Positions 5,020-10,369 of a stretch of 10,369 nt of DNA are shown here, piece by piece. Under the pieces are notes generated by a model. That model worked only from the letters and a program-made list of their open reading frames with translations, had not been told where the DNA came from and made no database searches. The position numbers were made by a program, and so were the translations under genes. Source of the stretch: CALGFH01 sp036003705 (GTDB lineage Bacteria > Actinomycetota > CALGFH01); contig DASYSE010000068.1 in the NCBI GenBank assembly GCA_036003705.1, forward strand, positions 1 through 10,369. Direction: 5' to 3'. The stretch's first letter is position 1. Each line of letters opens with the position of its first letter.

Positions 5020-7838
5020 CCCCCGCCGCGCCGGCGCCGGCACCGGCCGTCCTGCACCTGGTCCCCCACACCCACTGGGACCGCGAGTGGTACGAGCCGT
5101 TCCAGCGTTTCCGCCTGCGCCTGGTCGACATGGTCGACGACGTGCTCGAACGGGCCGAGGCCGACCCGCGCTTCTGCTTCACCTTCGACGGCCAGACGGC
5201 CATGCTCGAGGACTACCTGGAGATCCGCCCTGAGGCCGAGCCGCGCATCCGGGCCCTGGTCGCGACCGGGCAGTTCGCGGTCGGGCCCTGGCGGATCCTG
5301 TCCGACGAGTTCCTGGTGTCCGGGGAGACGCTGGTCCGCAACCTGGAGGCCGGCCTGCATCGCGCCGAGCGGTTCGGCGCGGCCATGGCCGTCGGCTACC
5401 TGCCCGACGAGTTCGGGCACGCCGCCCAGGTCCCTCAGCTGCTGCGGCGGGCCGGCCTGGAGCACGCCACCGTCTGGAGGGGCGTCCCGGCCGCCATCGA
5501 CCGCCACGCCTTCCACTGGGCCGCCCCCGACGGCTCCACCGTCCGGACCGAGTACCTGGTCGGCGGGTACGGCAACGCCGCCGGCCTGTTCGCCGTCCCC
5601 GACGACCTGGACGGCGCGGCCACGCGGCTCCTGGAAGTGCTCCGCCCGTTCTTCGGCGCCGACCCGATCCTGGCGATGTACGGCACCGACCACTCCGCTC
5701 CCGTGCCCGACCTGCTCGACCTGGTCGAGCAGGTCAACCGGGGCCAGGACCGGTACCGGATGCGGGTCGGGACGCTGGCCGGCTACGTCCTCGACCACCC
5801 CGGCACCGACGGTGACCTGCCGAGCTGGCAGGGCGAGCTGCGTTCGGGGGCCAGGGCCAACCTCCTGATGGGCGTCACCTCGGCACGGGTCGTCCTCAAG
5901 GCGGCCTGCGCGAGGGCGGAGCGGCTGCTCGCCCGCTACGCCGAGCCGCTGCAGGCCCTGCACGGCACCGGCTGGCCGGCGCCGTTCCTCGACCTCGGCT
6001 GGCGGCGGCTGGTCGAGTCCTCCGGGCACGACTCGATCACCGGCTGCGGTGCCGACGCGGTCGCCGACCACGTCGCCGTCCGGCTGTCGGAGGCCGCCCA
6101 GCTCGGGGAGGGCCTGGCCGAGCGGGTCGCCGCGGAGGTGGCCAGCCGGGTGCCGCGCGGGACGGTGGCGGTGCTGAACCCCTCCCCCTTCCCCCGTGCC
6201 GGCCTGGTCGAGGTCGACCTGGCCGTGCCCGACGACTGGGACGAGGTCGCGCTGGAGCTGCCCGGCGGCCGGCGCGTGGCCACCCAGGAGACCGGCCGCA
6301 GCCCGACCCTCGTCCACAGCGAGCGGCTGCCCGGGTCCAGGCTGGCCGAGCTGTTCCGCCGCGTCCACGGCCGCGAGCTGAACCACCGGGTGATCAACGG
6401 CGTCACGGCCGAGCTGGTCGACGGCACCCACCGGCTCACCTTCGAGGTCGACGACCATCCCGACCCACCCCAGCTCGACATGGGCCGGCTGCGCCTTGAG
6501 GTCGAGACGGCCGCGGGCACCGCCCCCGACGACCAGTGGGAGGTGCGGGTCCTCGCCCCGCCCCGCCGGCGGCTGCTGGCCGGCGTGCCGGTGCCGGCCC
6601 TCGGCTGGACGGCGTTCGCGGCCCGGCCCGGTCGCGGGGCGCTTCCCGCCCCGGTCGGCGGACGGCCTGACCAGGACGCGCCTCCCGACCCGGTGGTCGC
6701 CGCGCCGGGGCGGCTCGACAACGGGCTGGTCTCGATCGAGGTCGCCGCCGACGGCACCCTCGGGCTGCGCGCCGGCGAGGTCGTCCTGCGAGGGGTCGGC
6801 CGGCTGGCCGACGGCGGCGACGCCGGCGACCTCTACAACTACGCGCCGCCCGACGGCGACCTGCTGGTGTCCGAGCCCGACCGGGTCGAGGTGGCGCAGC
6901 TGGCCGCCGGGCCGGTCAGCGGCCGGCTGGCCGTCGAGCGGACCTACAGCTGGCCGCTCGGCCTGGACGCCGCCGGGACGGCCCGCTCGGCCGGCCGGGC
7001 CACCGTCCGCACCGTCACACAGGTCGAGCTGCGGGCCGGCGAGCCGTTCGCGCGGCTGCGGGTCATGGTCGACAACCCCTGCCGCGACCACCGCCTGCGA
7101 CTGCACGTGCCGCTGGCCGCCCCGGCGGCCAGCTCCTCGGCCGAGGGCCAGTTCGCCGTGGTCCGGCGGGGCACCTCGGCCGAGGGCGGCCATGGCGAGG
7201 TCCCCCTGCCCACCTTCCCGGCCAGCGGCTTCGTCGACGCCGGCGGGGCCGCTGTGCTGCTGGACCACGTGACCGAGTACGAGCTGCTCACCGACCCCCC
7301 CGAGCTGGCGCTGACCCTGCTCCGGTCGGTCGGCCAGATCAGCCGCGACCTCCACCGGTACCGGGAGGAGCCGGCCGGGCCCCAGACCCCGACGCCCGGC
7401 GCCCAGTGCCTCGGCACGCTGACGGCCAGGCTGGCCGTCTACCCGCACGCCGGCGCCTGGCACGAGGACGGAGTGCTCACCCAGATGGAGTGCTTCCGCC
7501 ACGACCTGCTCGCCGCCCCCGGCAGCGGGCGGCGGGAGCCGCCCGAGGAGGCGCCGGAACCGCGGGAGTCGCCGCCGGGGCTGGCCGTCGAGGGCGACGG
7601 CGTGGTGCTGTCGGCGCTGCGGCGGCGGGGCGACTGGCTGGAGCTGCGGCTGGCCTGCCAGCATCCGGCCCCGACCACCGCCACCGTCACCGGCGGGCTG
7701 CTCGCCGCCCGGGAGGCCGACCTGCTCGGCCGGGCCGGGGCCGACCTGCCGGTGGCCGGCGGCACCCTCCGGTTGGACCTGGCCGCCTGGGAGATCCGCA
7801 CCGTCCAGCTCCGGCTCGCCCCGAGGGAGACCCCATGA
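5016..7838 (+). CDS. Glycoside hydrolase family 38 alpha-mannosidase, 940 aa
   Basis: Zinc-dependent retaining alpha-mannosidase that releases mannose from alpha-mannosides. The GH38 catalytic domain opens with HLVPHTHWDREWYEP; H20 and D22 are the expected zinc ligands. D131 in GYLPDEFGHAAQVPQLL is the expected nucleophile and also a zinc ligand, and H338 in ESSGHDSITGCG is the expected fourth ligand. A middle helical domain (about 265-345, including ARANLLMGVTSARV) and a long C-terminal beta-sandwich region (from about 370) follow. Length is normal for bacterial members. There is no signal peptide, so it is probably cytosolic, acting on imported mannosides; the overall look recalls the MngB-like bacterial group, which hydrolyses (phospho)mannosylglycerate, but the substrate is not settled by sequence. 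ATG at 5016 overlaps the preceding stop by ATGA, with GGAGAGG (4999-5005) upstream. Another coupled start follows at 7835. Confidence 0.95.
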   Translation: MTPAAPAPAPAVLHLVPHTHWDREWYEPFQRFRLRLVDMVDDVLERAEADPRFCFTFDGQTAMLEDYLEIRPEAEPRIRALVATGQFAVGPWRILSDEFLVSGETLVRNLEAGLHRAERFGAAMAVGYLPDEFGHAAQVPQLLRRAGLEHATVWRGVPAAIDRHAFHWAAPDGSTVRTEYLVGGYGNAAGLFAVPDDLDGAATRLLEVLRPFFGADPILAMYGTDHSAPVPDLLDLVEQVNRGQDRYRMRVGTLAGYVLDHPGTDGDLPSWQGELRSGARANLLMGVTSARVVLKAACARAERLLARYAEPLQALHGTGWPAPFLDLGWRRLVESSGHDSITGCGADAVADHVAVRLSEAAQLGEGLAERVAAEVASRVPRGTVAVLNPSPFPRAGLVEVDLAVPDDWDEVALELPGGRRVATQETGRSPTLVHSERLPGSRLAELFRRVHGRELNHRVINGVTAELVDGTHRLTFEVDDHPDPPQLDMGRLRLEVETAAGTAPDDQWEVRVLAPPRRRLLAGVPVPALGWTAFAARPGRGALPAPVGGRPDQDAPPDPVVAAPGRLDNGLVSIEVAADGTLGLRAGEVVLRGVGRLADGGDAGDLYNYAPPDGDLLVSEPDRVEVAQLAAGPVSGRLAVERTYSWPLGLDAAGTARSAGRATVRTVTQVELRAGEPFARLRVMVDNPCRDHRLRLHVPLAAPAASSSAEGQFAVVRRGTSAEGGHGEVPLPTFPASGFVDAGGAAVLLDHVTEYELLTDPPELALTLLRSVGQISRDLHRYREEPAGPQTPTPGAQCLGTLTARLAVYPHAGAWHEDGVLTQMECFRHDLLAAPGSGRREPPEEAPEPRESPPGLAVEGDGVVLSALRRRGDWLELRLACQHPAPTTATVTGGLLAAREADLLGRAGADLPVAGGTLRLDLAAWEIRTVQLRLAPRETP

Positions 7839-7900
7839 CCCAGGCAGCCGGCCCGCTGCCGGACATGGGCCGGGTCGCGATGGCGGTGCCGTCGCCCGGT

Positions 7901-7970
7901 GGTGACCCGGGATGCTGGGTGGGACCCGGGACACTTGGGGGGGGACCCGGGACGCTGGGGGGGACCCGCC
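7901..7970. repeat. G-rich tandem repeat, unit about 19-21 bp
   Basis: GACCCGGGA recurs at 7904, 7923 and 7944, with a shortened fourth copy (GACCCG) at 7963, so spacing is 19, 21 and 19 bp. Each full unit reads roughly GACCCGGGAnnCTkGGG followed by G-rich linker, with G runs up to eight bases. It lies between the truncated operon end and the insertion sequence but outside the element's inverted repeats. It may be remains of another mobile element's end, a protein-binding array or a slippage-prone repeat; nothing in the sequence decides. Confidence 0.75.
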
Positions 7971-7995
7971 GCCAGGAGGACGCTGGCAGCATGGA

Positions 7996-7999
7996 CTAA
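7996..7999. repeat. Left target-site duplication CTAA
   Basis: CTAA directly abuts the left inverted repeat (element begins at 8000) and is repeated in direct orientation directly after the right inverted repeat at 10089-10092. It fits the YTAR target pattern described for IS701-type elements. Confidence 0.75.
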
Positions 8000-8033
8000 C
8001 GCCGATCCTCGCGCCGGGTAATGCGACCCCTGT
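8000..8033. repeat. Left terminal inverted repeat
   Basis: Pairs with 10056-10088: the outer 15 bp match at 14 positions, the whole 34 bp at about 27 with a one-base gap, and a common inner core CGACCCC is followed by GT after one mismatch. Confidence 0.85.
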
Positions 8034-8280
8034 TGCGGTCCGAGGATGTTGCGCGGTGTGTACGTGACGTCGTTGCTGCACAACAGTGCTAGGACTGTCA
8101 GCAGATCGGCCGGAACCTGTAGATAGGGCGGATCTCGCTGTACAACACCTAGCCGCTGGCAAGGTGAAGCAACGTTGATCTGCCGGCAGCCGCCAACACC
8201 AACGCTGGATCTGCAAGGGATTCGGCTGCGCTGTCTGTGGTAGTTGCGGTACGGACGCGACCGATGGTGAACTATGCCCG
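8034..8280 (+). other. Non-coding left leader of the insertion sequence
   Basis: About 247 bp with no credible gene, less GC-rich than its surroundings. It holds the inner inverted match GGATGTTG (8044-8051) and a diverged direct repeat, AACGTTGATCTGC (8171-8183) and AACGCTGGATCTGC (8201-8214), 30 bp apart, which might be transposase-binding or regulatory sites. TTGCGG (8244-8249) resembles a -35 but no well-spaced -10 follows, so no promoter is called. Confidence 0.5.
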
Positions 8281-10035
8281 ATGGCACCAACAGCGAAACC
8301 AGCCCCCAAACAAGGCGTCGCCGCCCGAGCAGGCGGGGAGTTCTTCACCCGACCGACCGGGCCGAACCACCGCCGCTACGAGGCGCTCCGCGCCTACCTG
8401 TACGAGGGACTGTCAGCCCAGCAAGCCGCCGACCGCGCCGGCTGGTCCCAAGCCACCTTGCGCTCGGCGGTGCGGGACTTCCGGGCCGGCAAGACCGGGT
8501 TCTTCATCAACCCGCGACCGGGCCCCACCCGCGCGCCGGCCAAGCGTGCCGCCCGCGAGCGCATCCTCGAACTCCGCCGGGCGGGGCACTCCGCCGCCGA
8601 GATCTCCGAAGCCCTGGCCGACACCTCCACCCCGCTCAACCGCACCGGCGTCGCCGAAGTCCTCGCCGAGGCGGGCTTCCCACGCCTGCCGGTGCGACCA
8701 TCCGCCGAGCGTGGCGTCCCCTTGCGCGACCACCCCCGCCGTGCCGAGCGCATCGACTTCGCCGAGCTGGGCGCACGGGTCCCCACCAAAGCAGCCGGGC
8801 TGCTACTCGCCGTCCCCGAACTGGTCAGCCTCGACCTGCCCGGCCTGGTCACCCAGGCGGGCTACCCCGGCACCCGGGTCATCCCCGCGATCAGCTACCT
8901 GCTGTCGCTGCTGGCCTGCAAGCTCACCGCCACCCGCCGGGTGTCCCACGTCGATGACCTGGCCGCCGATCCCGGCGCGGGCCTGTTCGCCGGCCTGGCC
9001 GCGCTGCCCAAGGCGACCGCGCTGACCACCTACTCCTACCGGCTCGCTCACGCCCAGCAGGCAGCGCTGCTCGCCGCGCTCGGCAAGACCATGCTCACCA
9101 GCAACCTGATCGCCGACGCCGGCGGTGACCTCGACGTGGACTTCCACGCGATCATGCACTGGGGCGAGGACGCCGGCTTGGACAAGCACTATGTCCCGAC
9201 CCGCTCCCAGCGGACCCGCTCGGTACTCACCTTCTTCGCCCAAGACGCCAGCACCGACACCCTGGTGTACGCCAACGCCGACCTGACCCGCACCACCCAG
9301 GCCAGCGAGGTGCTCGTGTTCGCCGACCACTGGCGCAAGCTCACCGGCCGCTGGCCCGCGCTGCTCGTCATGGACCAGAAGGTCACCACCCAGCCGGTCC
9401 TGGCCGAGCTGAACAAGCGCCGCATCGACTTCATCACCTTGCGGATGCGCTCACCAGCCCTTGTGCGCCACATCGAGGCGCTGCCCGCCTCCGCGTGGCG
9501 GACCGTGCGGCTGGACCGCGACGGCGCCTACCGCCGTCCCAAGGTCGTCGACGAGCAGACCACCCTGTCCGCCCACCCGGCCACCATCCGCCAACTCACC
9601 ATCCGGGGTCTTGGCCGTGAGGCCCCCACCGTCATCATCACCAACAACCAGACTCGCACCGCCAAGCAGGTGATCGAACGCTACGCCCGGCGGATGAGCA
9701 TCGAGCAGCGCCTCGCCGAGTCGATCCGCTCCTTCCACGTCCACGCGCTCACCGGTGCCGTGCCCCTCAACATCGACCTCGACGTGGCATTGACCGTGCT
9801 CGCCGGTGCGGTCTGCGCCTCACTGCGCCGCCGGCTCACCGGCTACCACCACGCCACCCCCGACACCCTCCAACGACGGTTCCTGTCCACCAGCGGCATC
9901 ATCCTCAACCACCAGCACACCATCATCGTACGGCTCAACCGGCGCACCTACTCCCCGGTGCTCCGCCAAGCCGACCTCCCCCACGTCAACGTCCCGTGGT
10001 GGGGCGGACGCACCCTCCGCTTCGAGTTCGACTGA
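8281..10035 (+). CDS. DDE transposase with N-terminal helix-turn-helix regions, IS4-like, 584 aa
   Basis: Catalyses movement of the surrounding element. The N-terminal part has two putative DNA-binding helix-turn-helix regions (about 35-75, YEGLSAQQAADRAGWSQATL; and about 92-132, with AGHSAAEISEAL), then a linker and an RNase-H-like catalytic domain. Likely catalytic residues are D287 in LDVDFHAIMHWG, D365 in LLVMDQKVT and E475 in YARRMSIEQRLAES. The last matches the start of the IS4-type Y-x2-R-x3-E-x6-K signature (Y468, R471, E475), but the final lysine position is isoleucine (I482) with arginine next to it. The C-terminus ends VPWWGGRTLRFEFD. The ATG at 8281 has only a weak GGTGA-like site upstream; the frame is uninterrupted. 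Proteins of this length and look occur as transposases in actinobacteria and Chloroflexi, from memory. Its stop lies 53 bp inside the right end. Confidence 0.88.
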   Translation: MAPTAKPAPKQGVAARAGGEFFTRPTGPNHRRYEALRAYLYEGLSAQQAADRAGWSQATLRSAVRDFRAGKTGFFINPRPGPTRAPAKRAARERILELRRAGHSAAEISEALADTSTPLNRTGVAEVLAEAGFPRLPVRPSAERGVPLRDHPRRAERIDFAELGARVPTKAAGLLLAVPELVSLDLPGLVTQAGYPGTRVIPAISYLLSLLACKLTATRRVSHVDDLAADPGAGLFAGLAALPKATALTTYSYRLAHAQQAALLAALGKTMLTSNLIADAGGDLDVDFHAIMHWGEDAGLDKHYVPTRSQRTRSVLTFFAQDASTDTLVYANADLTRTTQASEVLVFADHWRKLTGRWPALLVMDQKVTTQPVLAELNKRRIDFITLRMRSPALVRHIEALPASAWRTVRLDRDGAYRRPKVVDEQTTLSAHPATIRQLTIRGLGREAPTVIITNNQTRTAKQVIERYARRMSIEQRLAESIRSFHVHALTGAVPLNIDLDVALTVLAGAVCASLRRRLTGYHHATPDTLQRRFLSTSGIILNHQHTIIVRLNRRTYSPVLRQADLPHVNVPWWGGRTLRFEFD

Positions 10036-10055
10036 CCACCCCGCCAACATCCCAG

Positions 10056-10088
10056 ACTGGGGTCGAATCCGCTGCGCGAGAATCGGCG
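10056..10088. repeat. Right terminal inverted repeat
   Basis: Inverted partner of 8000-8033. Read on the minus strand from 10088 it begins CGCCGATTCTCGCGC and contains the shared core CGACCCC; the additional inward match CAACATCC lies at 10045-10052. Confidence 0.85.
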
Positions 10089-10092
10089 CTAA
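10089..10092. repeat. Right target-site duplication CTAA
   Basis: Direct copy of 7996-7999, immediately outside the right inverted repeat. Removing the element and one copy joins 7999 to 10093. Confidence 0.75.
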
Positions 10093-10312
10093 CCTTCACG
10101 CCACCTGCACGCCGATCGGCGTCCGGGACCTCGCCAGCCGGCTCACCGTGGACGTTCGCACGGCGCGCCGATGGCTTTCTGGCCACCTACTGCCCGAACC
10201 CCGAGGCCCCAGCAGGCCCGGCCGGTGGACGATCGACGGCGCCCCGGCCTGGTGCTGGGAGCACGACATCACGCCGTGGCTCAGGGCAGGTTCAGTCGCG
10301 GCGAGGCGATAG
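10091..10312 (+). pseudogene. 3' part of an excisionase-like helix-turn-helix protein, 5' end cut by the insertion sequence
   Basis: From the right element edge to TAG (10310-10312) the frame encodes about 73 residues with IGVRDLASRLTVDVRTARRW, a helix-turn-helix start, then a LPEPRGPSRPGRWT wing and CWEHDITPWL. This layout (layer of helix-turn-helix, PEP, RW, W..DI..W) resembles small AlpA/Xis-like or MerR-like DNA-binding domains often found beside integrases or as phage regulators. No ATG is available in the flank, and the only GTG (inside TVDV) would remove the first helix, so the start must lie left of the insertion. With one CTAA removed, codon ACT-AAC bridges the junction and the same frame stays open leftward to the mannosidase stop, with GTG at 7902 or TTG at 7935 as possible starts. 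Function is inferred; family-level call only. Confidence 0.55.
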
Positions 10313-10333
10313 CCGCACACACAGAAACGCCCG

Positions 10334-10357
10334 GGGCCTGTCCGAGGAGACCGGCCC
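10334..10357 (+). other. GC-rich hairpin downstream of the helix-turn-helix remnant
   Basis: GGGCC (10334-10338... read from 10334) pairs with GGCCC (10353-10357), and after one mismatch GTC (10340-10342) pairs with GAC (10349-10351) around a 6-nt loop. It begins 21 bp after the stop codon, where a terminator would be expected, but no T-run follows, so it could also be chance structure or the start of another feature cut by the window edge. Confidence 0.35.
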
Positions 10358-10369
10358 GAGGCGACCTGT

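Larger units (their letters stand above)
7835..7999 (+). pseudogene. Coupled 54-aa ORF after the mannosidase, likely remnant of a fifth operon gene
   Basis: The ATG at 7835 overlaps the mannosidase TGA as ATGA and has a good ribosome binding site, GAGGGAG (7823-7829), so ribosomes probably enter here. The frame reads MTQAAGPLPDMGRVAMAVPS for its first 20 residues and then passes into Gly/Pro-rich sequence encoded by the tandem repeat at 7901-7970, ending at TAA 7997-7999, which is itself part of the left CTAA target duplication. I recognise no family. The strong initiation context suggests an ancestral gene began here and was cut off when the repeat-rich sequence arrived. The alternative is a genuine tiny ORF or simple read-through with no product. 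The protein-like part is too short to decide. Confidence 0.4.
8000..10088 (+). mobile_element. Complete insertion sequence, 2,089 bp, single DDE transposase
   Basis: The element is bounded by imperfect terminal inverted repeats and flanked by direct CTAA repeats. The left end begins CGCCGATCCTCGCGC and the right end, read inward on the minus strand, begins CGCCGATTCTCGCGC: 14 of 15 identical, extending to about 27 of 34 with one gap, plus a second inverted match GGATGTTG slightly further in (8044-8051 and 10045-10052). It carries one intact transposase gene (8281-10035), a left non-coding leader of about 250 bp and a right tail of about 50 bp. Gene, ends and duplication all look undamaged, so insertion is probably recent. 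The YTAR-like duplication recalls IS701, but the transposase is much longer than the roughly 400 residues usual there, so family assignment is left open within the IS4-like DDE elements. Confidence 0.88.

Noticed and set aside
3568..5043. 491-codon open frame on the minus strand
   Set aside because: Antisense to two well-supported dehydrogenase genes, with no family motifs and low-complexity composition.
7406..7834. Part of the 197-codon frame before the ATG at 7835
   Set aside because: Out-of-frame shadow of the mannosidase C-terminus, Arg/Gly/Ala-rich without motifs.
7901..7970. CRISPR array
   Set aside because: Repeats are only about 9-19 bp and adjoin each other without unique spacers.
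4701..8348. 1,215-codon open frame on the minus strand
   Set aside because: It lies antisense to the mannosidase and Gfo/Idh gene; its Gly/Pro/Arg/Gln-rich, motif-free translation is the expected mirror of G/C-ending codons on the other strand.
9806..10090. Left part of the 168-codon frame ending at 10312
   Set aside because: It overlaps the transposase C-terminus out of frame and the right inverted repeat; only the part right of the element looks like protein.

Overview
The window looks like chromosomal DNA from a high-GC Gram-positive bacterium, most likely an uncultured or poorly described member of the Actinomycetota. The evidence is very high GC with strong G/C preference at third codon positions, GTG and possibly CTG starts with Shine-Dalgarno sites, a leftward housekeeping block nadD - rsfS - small membrane protein - tRNA-Ala, and proteins that read like actinobacterial family members. 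No species can be named from the sequence alone.

Left block (1-1513, minus strand): nadD (NAD synthesis) is followed by rsfS (ribosome silencing factor), a 57-residue two-helix membrane protein with a GTG start, and a tRNA-Ala(GGC) gene with its own recognisable promoter. rsfS has no ATG/GTG/TTG start in its open frame. The only well-placed start is a CTG with a good ribosome binding site.

Middle block (1727-7838, plus strand), divergent from nadD across a 213-bp intergenic region: a sugar ABC transporter ATPase of the UgpC/MsmK type, a 3-hydroxyisobutyrate-dehydrogenase-like NAD(P) reductase, a Gfo/Idh/MocA oxidoreductase, and a GH38 alpha-mannosidase. The junctions are GTGA overlap, 6-bp gap and ATGA overlap, so this is almost certainly one translationally coupled operon. 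The likely role is uptake and breakdown of an alpha-mannose-containing glycoside with oxidation of the released sugar or aglycone, but no permease or binding protein lies in the window, so the ATPase must work with partners encoded elsewhere. A further coupled start (ATGA, good ribosome binding site) follows the mannosidase, but its frame runs only 54 codons and passes into a G-rich tandem repeat.

Right block (7996-10369): a complete 2,089-bp insertion sequence (8000-10088) bounded by imperfect ~34-bp terminal inverted repeats and a 4-bp direct repeat CTAA that fits a target-site duplication. It carries one 584-residue DDE transposase with two putative N-terminal helix-turn-helix regions and a ~250-bp non-coding left leader. 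Immediately right of the element is the 3' part of a small excisionase-like helix-turn-helix protein without a start codon. Its frame joins across the reconstructed empty site to an open frame on the left, so the element probably split this gene. No CRISPR array, defence system or riboswitch was seen.
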